DNA of 64,000 bases from Alloyangia pacifica (lineage in GTDB: Bacteria; Pseudomonadota; Alphaproteobacteria; Rhodobacterales; Rhodobacteraceae): NCBI RefSeq assembly GCF_020524285.1, contig NZ_JAIVKX010000015.1, positions 124,001-188,000 of the forward strand, given 5' to 3'. Position numbers and translations under genes: made by a program. Below are positions 6,773 to 15,289 of this stretch, in pieces. How positions within the stretch are numbered: position 1 is the first letter of the stretch; each line of letters begins with the position of its first letter. A model generated the notes under the pieces. The model made no database searches. It was not told where the DNA came from and was given only the letters and a program-made list of their open reading frames with translations.

Positions 6773-8475
6773 GTCGCGGTTCCTTCCGCCAGCCAGCCCT
6801 TCACCACCTTGATCGCATCGTCGGGCTCGTTCTCGATCAGCTCACCGACGGTGTTGATCCAGCCGCGCTGCACGCCGCCCTGCACCGAGGCGAAGGAGAC
6901 CATTTCCTCGCTGCCATCGGGCAGCGGGTCGAGCACGGTGCCGCTGTGCACCTGCTGCTGCGCGGTTGCCTGCTGGCCGGGCTGAAGCGCGGCCACGTTG
7001 GACTGTCCCGGAAGACCGGGCGCGGCCTGCGAGCCCGGCAGGGCGGCGGCGGCCTGGGGCGCGGGCAGCCCGCCCGGCGCATCGTCCGCGCCCGGCTCGT
7101 TTGCTTCCATCAGCCGGGCCAGCGCCGGGCGGACCCCGAAGGCCAGAACCGCGGCCACCAGACCGAGGGCGAAGAGCCCGCGCAGGATCGTCCCGAGGTT
7201 TTCGGAGAGCACCTGCGCCACGCTGCGGTCGGCGGGCTCGCCGACGTCCATCGAATAATCCATGAAGCGCAGGCTCACCACCTCGACGGAGTCGCCGCGG
7301 GCCTCGTCGAAGCCCATCGCGCTCTGCACCAGCGCCTGCAGCCGCTCGAGTTCCTCGGCGCTGCGCTCCTCGTATTCGACCGAGCCGTCGGGCTGCACGT
7401 TGTAGATGCCGTTGATCAGCACCGCCACCGACATGCGCTGCACGTCGCCCGGTTCGCGCACCGTCTCGACCTGCGTGCCGCCGATCTCGTAGTTGACGAT
7501 CTCGTTGTTGGTGTTCGAGCTGTTGGTGTTGCTGCCCGGCACCGCGTCGGCGAGCGCCGCGGGCACGTCGTCGGCGACACCGACCTCCCCACCGGCGGCG
7601 CGCTGGTCCTGCGTGGTCTCTTCGCGGGTCTCGGTCGAGCGCACCACGCGCTGGTCGGGATCGTAGGTCTGCTCGCGCACGACCTGCCGTTCGCTCGACA
7701 GGTCCACGCTCACCGTCACCCGGGCATTTCCGGCACCCACCCGGGCCGAGAGGATCTGCGTGATGCGCTGGCTGAGCCGATCCTCAATCTGCGCGCGGGC
7801 CGACTGCAGCGAGGCCTCGCTGCCCGCCTCGCCGTCATCGGCAAGGATGGTCTCGCCCGAGGCGGAGAGCACCGTCACCTGTGCCGGGGCGAGGTCGGGC
7901 ACGGCGGATGCAACCAAAGAGCGAATCGCATGGGCCTGCCGCATGCCGACCTGCCGCGACCCGCGCACAATCACCGAGGCGGAAGGGGTGGGGCGCTCGC
8001 GCGAGAAGGGCTCGCGCTCGGGCAGCACGAGGTGAACGCGCGCGGCCTCGACGCCGTCGATGGTCTGGATCGACCGGGCCAGCTCGCCCTCCATGGCGCG
8101 CATCCGGTTGACCCGCTGCATGAAGCTGTTCATCCCGAGCCCGCTCTGCTCGTCGAAAAGCTCCCAGCCCGGCGTGCCCTCGCTGGGCAGGCCGAGCGAG
8201 GCCAGTTCCATGCGGGCGCGGGCCATGTCCTCGGCGGGCACACTGACCGCGGTGCCGGCGGTGTCGGTGCGGCTGCGGATGCCCGCGGTCTCGAGCGAGT
8301 CGACGATGCGGGCGGCATCGGCCGGGTTCAGGTCGCGGTAGAGCGAAACGTAGTCCGGGGTCGTGATCACTGAAAGGCCAAAAAACACAGCGATAACAAG
8401 CGCAAGCCCGGTCCCGCCCAGCACCGAGAGTCGTCGCCATCCCAGCGATTTTAGGTTTTCGAGTATCGCCTGCAC
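6769..8475 (-). CDS. fliF: Flagellar MS-ring protein FliF
   Basis: About 568 residues from a GTG at 8475 (VQAILENLKSLGWRRL); an ATG-less extension to 8520 is possible but lacks a ribosome site. A first transmembrane helix follows at residues about 15-35, then the YscJ/FliF ring-building motif region with SLYRDLNPADAARIVDSLE and VHLVLPEREPFSRE, the long periplasmic domain, a second membrane helix near residue 425, and a C-terminal cytoplasmic tail ending in EPDDAIKVVKGWL that binds FliG. FliF forms the MS ring, the base on which the motor is built. It heads the minus-strand flagellar operon and is divergent from fliL. Confidence 0.94.
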   Translation of the reverse strand: MQAILENLKSLGWRRLSVLGGTGLALVIAVFFGLSVITTPDYVSLYRDLNPADAARIVDSLETAGIRSRTDTAGTAVSVPAEDMARARMELASLGLPSEGTPGWELFDEQSGLGMNSFMQRVNRMRAMEGELARSIQTIDGVEAARVHLVLPEREPFSRERPTPSASVIVRGSRQVGMRQAHAIRSLVASAVPDLAPAQVTVLSASGETILADDGEAGSEASLQSARAQIEDRLSQRITQILSARVGAGNARVTVSVDLSSERQVVREQTYDPDQRVVRSTETREETTQDQRAAGGEVGVADDVPAALADAVPGSNTNSSNTNNEIVNYEIGGTQVETVREPGDVQRMSVAVLINGIYNVQPDGSVEYEERSAEELERLQALVQSAMGFDEARGDSVEVVSLRFMDYSMDVGEPADRSVAQVLSENLGTILRGLFALGLVAAVLAFGVRPALARLMEANEPGADDAPGGLPAPQAAAALPGSQAAPGLPGQSNVAALQPGQQATAQQQVHSGTVLDPLPDGSEEMVSFASVQGGVQRGWINTVGELIENEPDDAIKVVKGWLAEGTAT

Positions 8476-8522
8476 GTGTTCTGCGCCCTGTCGTGTCGCC
8501 CAATGCAAGAATAAACACAACT

Positions 8523-8541
8523 GTTCTTGCTCATCAAGAAC
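8523..8541. promoter_or_regulatory. Inverted repeat in the fliF/fliL divergent promoter region
   Basis: GTTCTTG-CTCAT-CAAGAAC: perfect seven-base arms with a five-base spacer, in the 147-base gap between the divergently transcribed fliF and fliL genes. A further copy of the GTTCT core occurs at about 8550. The symmetry suits a dimeric regulator acting on both flagellar operons. No regulator gene adjacent to it can be named. Confidence 0.45.
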
Positions 8542-8622
8542 TATACCGGAAGTTCTGCTTGCTTAGAATGAAGATTCCACGCATAGTGAGGCAAGATTAA
8601 CGGCTACTCTCAAAGACGGTCC

Positions 8623-9207
8623 ATGGCTGACGCGACAACGACCGAAAACGGCACCAATGGCTCCGGCGCGCGGGGCAAGCTGGTCATCGGCCTGGCGATC
8701 TCGCTCGCCTGCGTCCTGGCGCTGCTGGCCGGGGTGGTCGCGGCGGTCGGTCCGGATCAACTCGGCGCGATGCTGGGCGGCTCCGACGCGCGCGATGCCG
8801 GATCGCCCGCCCATGGCGGCACCGGCGGGACGTCGTCCCGGTCGTCGAGCTATCAGCAGATCATGGACATGCCGAGGGCGCCCGAGAACATCATCGTGCT
8901 GCCGTTCCAGGAGATCATCGTAAACATCACGGCGACCACGGCCACCGGGCGACAGACCTCGCGCTTCCTGAAGCTGAACCTCGCGCTTGTCTACGACAAC
9001 AGCCTGCTGGGGGCCTCGGCGATCGAAACCCGGCAGATCTTCATGCGGGACAGTTTTCAGGACTACCTGCGGCAGCTCAACGAGAGCGATCTGCAGGGTT
9101 CGATCGGTCTTGCCCGGCTCAAGGCCGAGCTGCTGCGCCGCGCCCGTGCGATCACCGACAGCGACGCCCCCCAGGAATTTCTCATCGCGGACCTGATCAT
9201 TCAATGA
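8623..9207 (+). CDS. fliL: Flagellar basal-body-associated protein FliL
   Basis: A 194-residue protein with one N-terminal transmembrane helix (residues about 19-41, KLVIGLAISLACVLALLAG) followed by a Ser/Gly linker and the FliL periplasmic domain: VLPFQEIIVNITATT, FLKLNLALVYDN, and the C-terminal LRQLNESDLQGSIGL and LIADLIIQ. FliL surrounds the stator and supports torque under load. Starts at the first ATG after the fliF/fliL divergent region, and its stop overlaps the fliM start (ATGA). Confidence 0.9.
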   Translation: MADATTTENGTNGSGARGKLVIGLAISLACVLALLAGVVAAVGPDQLGAMLGGSDARDAGSPAHGGTGGTSSRSSSYQQIMDMPRAPENIIVLPFQEIIVNITATTATGRQTSRFLKLNLALVYDNSLLGASAIETRQIFMRDSFQDYLRQLNESDLQGSIGLARLKAELLRRARAITDSDAPQEFLIADLIIQ

Positions 9208-10145
9208 ACGAGCAGAGCCAAGTCATGATCGACACCCGGGCGGTCGAGGAGCTGATCGTCGAGCGCGCCAAGCGGTCCTATGCTCGCCTGCCGCTGCTCG
9301 AGGTTGTCCTGGATCGCTTCGCCCTGTCGCTGTCGCAGTCGCTGAAGACCTACCTCGGATCGGTGGTGGACGTGACGCTGACCAAGATGGACTACCTGAC
9401 CTGTCAGGACGCCATCGACTCGCTGCCCGAGCCCTCGCTGATCGGGGTGACCGAAGCGGTGGAATGGAGCGGCACCATCGGCGCCGCGCTGCGCCCGGAA
9501 CTGCTCTTCTCGATCCTCGAGATCACCTTCGGCGGACGTACCGTGCCGGAGAGACCGCAAAGCACGCGCAACTTCACCGGCATCGAGAAACGGATCGGCA
9601 AGGCCTTCTGCGAACGCACGCTGTCGGAACTGTCGCTGGCCTTTGAAAAAGTGACGCCGGTGCGCTTCGAGATCAGCCATCTCGAGACCAACCCCAAGGC
9701 GCTGATGCTGGGGCCGCCGACCAGCGCATGCGCGCGCGCGATCCTCGAGATCAGGATCGAGGACCGGGTTGGCGAAATGGTCTTCCTTCTGCCCACGACC
9801 GCGCTCGACGCTGTCGGCGATATCCTGTCGCAGCAGTTCACCGGCGGCCAGCTCGGCGGCGACAGCGGGTGGCGCAAGAAGCTGACCGAGAAGCTCGGCA
9901 CCACGAATATCCCGGTGTCTGCCGTGCTGGGAGAGACAAAGTTGAGCCTGCGCGAGGTGCTGTCCTGGACTCCCGGGCAGGTGCTGGAGCTGGGCATGCA
10001 GGTGGACGACCCGGTGACGCTCAGCGTGATCGGCAAGACCATCGCCCGCGCCGAGGTCGGACGCCGCAAGAACGGCAAGATCGCCCTAAAGGTTTCTGAA
10101 AAATTGTACGAAGAAGAGGAATTGCCGCATGTCCTTCTTGATTGA
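9204..10145 (+). CDS. fliM: Flagellar motor switch protein FliM
   Basis: A 313-residue C-ring protein. The middle domain carries RAKRSYARLPLLEVVLDRFALSLS and LRPELLFSILEITFGGR, and a TGIEKRIGKAF segment; the C-terminal 75 residues are a FliN-like SpoA domain (VSAVLGETKLSLREVLSWTPGQVL, GKTIARAEVGRRKNGKIALKV). The N-terminal CheY-binding peptide typical of FliM is short or diverged here (MNEQSQVMIDTRAVEE), so how the switch is signalled is unclear. It overlaps fliL by four bases and the next gene by 17. Confidence 0.93.
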   Translation: MNEQSQVMIDTRAVEELIVERAKRSYARLPLLEVVLDRFALSLSQSLKTYLGSVVDVTLTKMDYLTCQDAIDSLPEPSLIGVTEAVEWSGTIGAALRPELLFSILEITFGGRTVPERPQSTRNFTGIEKRIGKAFCERTLSELSLAFEKVTPVRFEISHLETNPKALMLGPPTSACARAILEIRIEDRVGEMVFLLPTTALDAVGDILSQQFTGGQLGGDSGWRKKLTEKLGTTNIPVSAVLGETKLSLREVLSWTPGQVLELGMQVDDPVTLSVIGKTIARAEVGRRKNGKIALKVSEKLYEEEELPHVLLD

Positions 10146-10494
10146 CATCGCCATTCTGGTGCTTCTCGTCGGCACGCTGACCTACGCCTGGGTGGTGGAT
10201 CGGCGGGTGCGTGTGCTGATGGCGGCGCTGCGCGAGCTCGAGCCGATGATCGGCAGCTTTTCCGCCGCGGTGGACAAGTCGGAAAACGCCGTCTCGGCGC
10301 TGCGCACGGCCAGCGAGCAGGCGGCGGACGGCCGGGCGCGGCGCGCGCGTGAGCCGGAGCTCAGCCGCGGGGATGCGCCCTCCTTCCGCACCACGCGCGA
10401 GCGGCCGAACCGGCCGACCGGCACGGCGTCGGTCTCGGGCAAGTCGGAGCTGGTGCGCGGCTTCTTCGAAACCGTGCGCAACCGCGAGGCCTGA
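10129..10494 (+). CDS. Small membrane-anchored flagellar accessory protein (DUF6468-like)
   Basis: A 121-residue protein with one N-terminal membrane helix (residues 3-22, then VVDRRVRVLMAAL), a helical segment LREL EPMIGSFSAAVDKSENAVSAL and a basic, Pro/Arg-rich low-complexity tail. Such proteins sit directly after fliM in many alphaproteobacteria and resemble the flagellar positioning proteins of Caulobacter (PflI-type), but the family assignment is from pattern and position only. It starts inside the end of fliM and is followed five bases later by the MotE-like gene, so all three genes are cotranscribed. Confidence 0.6.
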   Translation: MSFLIDIAILVLLVGTLTYAWVVDRRVRVLMAALRELEPMIGSFSAAVDKSENAVSALRTASEQAADGRARRAREPELSRGDAPSFRTTRERPNRPTGTASVSGKSELVRGFFETVRNREA

Positions 10495-10499
10495 GCCAG

Positions 10500-11156
10500 A
10501 TGCGTCCCATCACCTTCCTGCTCATGGGGCTCGCCGTGGCCGTGATCGGCAAGATCGGCGTGACCCTTGCCAACGAGCCCAAGCTTGCCTCGATGACCGA
10601 GCCGCCGCGGACCGAGCAGACCCTGTTCGTCGGCGCGGCCTCGGCCGCGGCCAGCGAGGAGCCCGAGGCGCTTCCGGTGGCCGCCGAGGCCAGCACGGCA
10701 TCGGCGGATCCGGCAATGCTCTGCGAAGGCGGTCCCGAGGAGCTGCTGGCATCGATCCGCGCCGAGCGCGAGCTGCTCGTGGCGCAGCAGGAGCGCTTCG
10801 CGCAGCGCGAAGCCGAGATCGACCTGGCGCGCGAGACGCTGGAGGTGGAACAGCAGCGGCTGACCGATCTGAAGGTGGAGCTCGACGGCCTGCTGGAGAA
10901 GGTGAAGGCCGCGCATACCTCCGACGTCGATCGGCTGGTGGCGCTCTACCGGAACATGAAACCCAAGGATGCGGCGACGATCATGGACGATCTCGACATC
11001 GAGGTCTCGGTCATGGTCCTGGGCACGATGAACGAGCGCGACGCCGCACCGATCATGGCGGCGCTGAACCCGGTGCGGGCGCGGGCCATCTCGCAGATCA
11101 TCCTCGAGCGCTCCAAGCTGCCGGGCGACCAGCGGCTCGACGACATCCGTCTCTGA
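10500..11156 (+). CDS. MotE-like stator chaperone (MgtE N-domain protein)
   Basis: A 218-residue protein: hydrophobic N-terminal signal or anchor (residues 3-22), an Ala/Glu-rich linker, a long coiled coil (about 75-140, RAERELLVAQQERFAQREAE), and a C-terminal magnesium-transporter N-domain fold with VDRLVALYRNMKPKDAATIM and MNERDAAPIMAALNP. This arrangement matches MotE of Sinorhizobium, a periplasmic chaperone for the stator-associated MotC. No motC, motA or motB gene is in the window. It is the last gene of the fliL operon and is followed by a terminator at 11176. Confidence 0.75.
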   Translation: MRPITFLLMGLAVAVIGKIGVTLANEPKLASMTEPPRTEQTLFVGAASAAASEEPEALPVAAEASTASADPAMLCEGGPEELLASIRAERELLVAQQERFAQREAEIDLARETLEVEQQRLTDLKVELDGLLEKVKAAHTSDVDRLVALYRNMKPKDAATIMDDLDIEVSVMVLGTMNERDAAPIMAALNPVRARAISQIILERSKLPGDQRLDDIRL

Positions 11157-11175
11157 CTTAGAGTTCCCTCGTGAA

Positions 11176-11209
11176 AGTGCCGGCCCGCATCTGCGGGTCG
11201 GTGCTTTTG
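11176..11209 (+). terminator. Terminator of the fliL-fliM-motE operon
   Basis: A long hairpin (arms around CCGGCCCGC and GCGGGTCGG with G-U pairs, extended by AGTG/GTGCT-type pairs) followed by CTTTTGCATTT, 20 bases after the motE stop. Confidence 0.65.
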
Positions 11210-11254
11210 CATTTGCGGAGGGCGGAATCGGTGCGATGCGACCTTAGGGCAGCG

Positions 11255-11297
11255 CCCCGGGGGCCTGTCCCTGTTTGCTGCGCAGGTCCCCCCGGGG
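11255..11297 (-). terminator. GC-rich hairpin downstream of the ABC exporter gene
   Basis: CCCCGGGGGCCTG at 11255-11267 pairs with CAGGTCCCCCCGGGG at 11283-11297. It lies 30 bases past the minus-strand ABC exporter stop, between two convergent operons. No T-run on the minus side, so termination strength is uncertain. Confidence 0.45.
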
Positions 11298-11326
11298 TTA
11301 ATTAGCGATATTGAAGCCGGGGCGCC

Positions 11327-13027
11327 TCAGCTGGCCAGTTCGTAATAGGCGGCCTTTGCCTCGATCAGCGCGTCGTGGCTACCGCGCTCGACCACGCGGC
11401 CCTGCTCCAGCACCACGATGTGATCGGCGTCGCGCACGGTGTTGAGCCGGTGCGCGATGACCAGCGTGGTGCGCCCCACCGCCAGCCGCGACAGCGCCGC
11501 CTGCACCTCGCGCTCGGTGGTGCGGTCCAGCGCCGAGGTGGCCTCGTCGAGCAGCAGGATCGGCGGGTTCTTCAGGAACACCCGGGCGATGGCCACCCGT
11601 TGGCGCTGCCCGCCCGAAAGCATCACGCCGCGCTCGCCGACCACCGTATCGAGCCCCTCGGGCAGGGTCTCGATCAGCGGGCCGAGCTGTGCGTGCCGAA
11701 CCGCGGCTAGGATCTCCTCCTCCGAGGCGCCGAGCTTGCCGTAGGCGATATTGTCGCGCAGCGTGCCGCCGAAGAGGAAGACATCCTGCGACACGAGGCC
11801 GATCTGGCTGCGCAGCGAGGTCAGGGTCATCTTACGGATCGGCACGCCGTCGATGCGGATTTCGCCGCCCGTCGGCTCGTAAAAGCGCGGCAGCAGCGCC
11901 ATGAGGCTCGACTTGCCCGCGCCAGAGGGGCCGACCAGCGCCACGGTCTCGCCGGGGTGGATGTCGAGCGAGACGCCGTGCAGCACCCCGCGCGCGCCGG
12001 TGTAGGCGAAGCTGACCTTGTCGAAGGTGATCTCGCCGCGGAACCTCGGGGCCTCGCTGGCATCGGGGGCGTCGGCGATGTCGGCCTCGGTGGCCAGCAG
12101 CTCGGTGTAGCGGCGGAATCCGGCGATGCCGCGCGGGTAGGTCTCCATCACCGCAGCGATCTTCTCGAGCGGGCGGAAGAAGACGTTCACCAGCAGCAGG
12201 AAGCCGACGAAGCCGCCTTCCGACAGCGAGCCGTTGAACACGAAACCCGCGCCCGCGACCATGACCACCACCTGCACCATGCGCATGCCGCTGTAGTGCA
12301 GCGCGGTGAGCTTCGCGAGAATGCGGTAGGCGTCGAGCTTGGTCTCGCGGTAGCTGCGGTTATCCTGCTCGAAGAGCGCGCGCTCGTGCGCCTCATTGGA
12401 GAAGGCCTGCACCACGCGGATGCCGCCGAGGCTTTCCTCGAGGCGGACGTTGAAGGCACCGACGCGGCCGTAGATCGCCTGCCAGGTCTTGGTCATCCGC
12501 CCACCGTAGACCGCCACCAGCCAGACCATCACCGGCACGATCACCAGCGTCATCAGCGCCAGCGGCAGGTGGATCCAGGCCATGAGACCGAAGGCCCCGG
12601 CAAAGGTCATGATGGCGATGAAGAGATCCTCGGGGCCGTGGTGGGCGACCTCGCCGATCTCCTCGAGATCGCGGGTCACCCGCGCCACCAGCTTGCCGGT
12701 CTCGGCGCGGTCGTACCAGCCCCAGCTCAGTTTCGTCAGATGCGCGAAGGCCTTGCTGCGCATCTCGGTCTCGATGTTGATGCCGAGCTTGTGGCCCCAG
12801 TAGGTGACCACGATCATCAGCCCGGCATTGACCAGGTAGATCGCCACCAGGCCGATCGCGGCGAGCAGCGTCAGCGTCCAGTCGCCGCCCGGCAGCAGGT
12901 GGTCGATGAAGCCGGCGATGGCCAGCGGGAAGGCCAGCTCGAGCAGGCCCGAGGCGACGGCCGACCCGAAGTCGAGCCAAAAGAGCCGCATGTGCGGGCG
13001 GTAATAGGCGAAGAACTGGCGCAGCAT
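11327..13027 (-). CDS. Fused ABC transporter, exporter type (membrane domain plus ATPase)
   Basis: A 566-residue half-transporter. Start at the ATG at 13027 (MLRQFFAYYRPHMRLF) behind GGGAGA; the open frame reaches further upstream without a ribosome site. Residues 1-310 are a six-helix type IV exporter membrane domain, residues about 340-566 the ATPase with Walker A GPSGAGKSS, signature LSGGQRQR, Walker B LLLDEATSALD and the switch histidine in VIAHRL. Family members export lipids, peptides or drugs, but some exporter-fold proteins beside TonB receptors import ferri-siderophores (YbtPQ, IrtAB). Directly downstream of a siderophore receptor gene and co-oriented with its AraC regulator, so a siderophore-linked role is likely. 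Confidence 0.85.
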   Translation of the reverse strand: MLRQFFAYYRPHMRLFWLDFGSAVASGLLELAFPLAIAGFIDHLLPGGDWTLTLLAAIGLVAIYLVNAGLMIVVTYWGHKLGINIETEMRSKAFAHLTKLSWGWYDRAETGKLVARVTRDLEEIGEVAHHGPEDLFIAIMTFAGAFGLMAWIHLPLALMTLVIVPVMVWLVAVYGGRMTKTWQAIYGRVGAFNVRLEESLGGIRVVQAFSNEAHERALFEQDNRSYRETKLDAYRILAKLTALHYSGMRMVQVVVMVAGAGFVFNGSLSEGGFVGFLLLVNVFFRPLEKIAAVMETYPRGIAGFRRYTELLATEADIADAPDASEAPRFRGEITFDKVSFAYTGARGVLHGVSLDIHPGETVALVGPSGAGKSSLMALLPRFYEPTGGEIRIDGVPIRKMTLTSLRSQIGLVSQDVFLFGGTLRDNIAYGKLGASEEEILAAVRHAQLGPLIETLPEGLDTVVGERGVMLSGGQRQRVAIARVFLKNPPILLLDEATSALDRTTEREVQAALSRLAVGRTTLVIAHRLNTVRDADHIVVLEQGRVVERGSHDALIEAKAAYYELAS

Positions 13028-13128
13028 ATGGCGGTCTCCCAAGGGTCGTGGCGCGATCCTGCCTGGCAAAGGCAGAAAGGGGCCCCGCATCCATAGACGC
13101 GGCGCCCCGGCGTGTCAGGTGAAAGGGA

Positions 13129-15243
13129 TCACCACTTGTAGGTCAGGCGGGCCTGCACCGTCCGGCCGTCACCGTAGTAGCAGCCGAAGGAGCCGCAGTT
13201 GGCCACATAGGCCTCGTCGGTGAGGTTGCTGACGTTGACCGAGACCTGCATGTCCTCGGTGATCGCATAGGCCGCCTGCAGGTCGAGCAGGGTCACGTCG
13301 TCCATCTCGTAGGTATTGGCTGCATCGCCGTAGCGCTCGCCGATGTAGCGCACGCCGCCGCCCAGCGTCAGCCCGGCAAGCGGGGTGCCCTGCGCGAAAT
13401 CGTAGTTGGCCCAGAGGCTGGCATTGTGCTCGGGCGCATTGGGCAGATCGTTGCCCTCGTTGTCGCCCTCGGTCTGTTCGGCGACGTTCCAGCTGTAGGC
13501 GCCGCGCAGGTTCCAGCCGCTGTCGAGATCGACCGAGGCCTCGAGTTCGAGCCCCTGCGAGCGCGCCTCGCCGATCTGGTTGTAATCGCCCACGCCGTTC
13601 GCGTCGGTGGTCGCGGTCAGAAGGTTGGTCTGCTTGAGGTCGTAGAGCGCCGCGCTGAAGAAGCCGTTGAAGCCGAGCGGCTGGTATTTCACCCCCACTT
13701 CCCACTGCTCGCCCTTGGTCGGCTCGTAGGTGTTGCCGCTGTTGTCGGCGCCGATCTCGGGATCGAAGGAGGTGGCGTAGCTGACATAGGGCGCCACGCC
13801 GTTGGCGAAGAGATAGCTCAGGCCCGCGCGCCCGGTGGTCGCCTCGTCCTGCTGGTCGATCTCGGTCGTGCCGCCGAAGTTGTTCCAGTTGGTGCCTTCC
13901 TGGCTGGCCCAGTCGTGGCGCAGTGCCAGCGACGCGCGCCAGTTGCCAAATGCCATCTCGTCCTGCGCGTAGATGCCGAACTGCTCGAGGGTCAGGTCGT
14001 TGGTCTCGACGTACCACGCATCCGAAAGGTTGGCGCCATTGTAGGACGGGTTCGAGAAGCTGATGTCATCGGCATAGGCAAACCCGGTGGACTCCTCGAT
14101 GCCGTAGCGGCGCAGGTCCATGCCGAAGAGCAGCGTATGCGCCACGGGCCCGGTGTCGACGGAGCCGGTCACCCGGGCGTCGAGGTTCTGGGTGAAGCTG
14201 TCTTCCGAGGTGATGTTTGCACCGCGGGTGATGGTGTCGCCGTCGGTGACGCCGTTGTTGACGTAGAAGCCGGTATAGTCCCAGTCGAACTTCTGGTAGC
14301 GGAAGTTCACGTCCAAGTCCCAGTTCGCGCTGAGCTGCTGGTTCAGCTCGAAGCCGAGGTTAAGGGTCTCGCGCTCGCTTTCGTCATCGCTGGTGTCGCC
14401 GGCGTAGAAGTCGCGCAGGTCCTCGTCGTCGGCGTCGCCGATCAGGTCGTAGGGGATGCCGGCGGGGGTGACCGGATTGTCCTTCAGCCAGGAGCCGAGG
14501 AGTTGCAGCGTGGTCTGCTCGGTCGGCTCCCAAAGCGTGGCGAGGCCGAGGTACTTGCGGCTGTTCTCGAGATCCTCGACGTCTTCCTCGCTGTCGCGCA
14601 CGACCGCGGTCACCCGCGCTGCAAAGGTGTCGCTGAAGGCGTGGTTGTAGTCGATGAAGCCCTCGGTCGCCTTGGGATCGCCCGCGCCCACGCCGACCTC
14701 GCCGAAGCTGAGCAGCTGCGCCCGCTTCTGGATCTGGTTGATCACACCGCCGGGGATGCCCGCGCCGTAGAGCACCGAGGCCGGGCCCTTGAGCACTTCG
14801 ACCCGCTCCAGCGAATAGATCTCGAAGGCCGGGGCGCCGAAGTCGCGCAGCAGCCGCAGGCCGTTGAGGTATTGCGCGTTGCTGCCGTCGAAGCCGCGCA
14901 CGGTCGGCGCGTCGAAGCGCGGGTCCGTGCCATAAGGCTGCGCCAGCAGGCCCGCGGTGTAACCCAGCGTGTCGCCGAGCGTGGTCGCGCCCTGGTCCTC
15001 GATCTGCTCGCCGGTGATCACCGAGATCGACTGCGGCGTCTCGAGGATCGGCGTGCCGGTCTTTGTGGCGGTCTGCGAGGTGGTGGCGACATAGCCCGGG
15101 ACCGGGTCGGAGGGGTCATATTCGCCCTCGAGCACGATCTCGCCCAGGTCGAAGAGGTCTGCGGTGGATTGCGCCTGCGCCGCCCCGGTGAGGGCGAGCA
15201 GGCTGGCGCTGGCCAGGAGCGTCAGGCGGAGAGTACTTGTCAT
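13129..15243 (-). CDS. TonB-dependent siderophore receptor
   Basis: A 704-residue outer-membrane receptor. The true start is the ATG at 15243 (MTSTLRLTLLASASLLALTG, signal peptide cleaved near AQAQ) behind GGGACG; the frame extends 67 residues upstream but that part overlaps the AraC gene and is not protein-like. The plug domain contains TGTPILETPQSISVITGEQI and LGYTAGL, VRGFDG, LERVEVLKGPASVLYGAGIPGG; the barrel ends in the aromatic residue of ARLTYKW, as expected. The plug pattern is that of ferri-siderophore receptors (FhuA/FpvA-like). Substrate unknown. No TonB/ExbBD or periplasmic binding protein is nearby; an AraC regulator precedes it by 46 bases. Confidence 0.9.
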   Translation of the reverse strand: MTSTLRLTLLASASLLALTGAAQAQSTADLFDLGEIVLEGEYDPSDPVPGYVATTSQTATKTGTPILETPQSISVITGEQIEDQGATTLGDTLGYTAGLLAQPYGTDPRFDAPTVRGFDGSNAQYLNGLRLLRDFGAPAFEIYSLERVEVLKGPASVLYGAGIPGGVINQIQKRAQLLSFGEVGVGAGDPKATEGFIDYNHAFSDTFAARVTAVVRDSEEDVEDLENSRKYLGLATLWEPTEQTTLQLLGSWLKDNPVTPAGIPYDLIGDADDEDLRDFYAGDTSDDESERETLNLGFELNQQLSANWDLDVNFRYQKFDWDYTGFYVNNGVTDGDTITRGANITSEDSFTQNLDARVTGSVDTGPVAHTLLFGMDLRRYGIEESTGFAYADDISFSNPSYNGANLSDAWYVETNDLTLEQFGIYAQDEMAFGNWRASLALRHDWASQEGTNWNNFGGTTEIDQQDEATTGRAGLSYLFANGVAPYVSYATSFDPEIGADNSGNTYEPTKGEQWEVGVKYQPLGFNGFFSAALYDLKQTNLLTATTDANGVGDYNQIGEARSQGLELEASVDLDSGWNLRGAYSWNVAEQTEGDNEGNDLPNAPEHNASLWANYDFAQGTPLAGLTLGGGVRYIGERYGDAANTYEMDDVTLLDLQAAYAITEDMQVSVNVSNLTDEAYVANCGSFGCYYGDGRTVQARLTYKW

Positions 15244-15289
15244 GTCACGTCCCACGATACGAAATTTTTCCGAGTGTTTAGCTCGGGAT

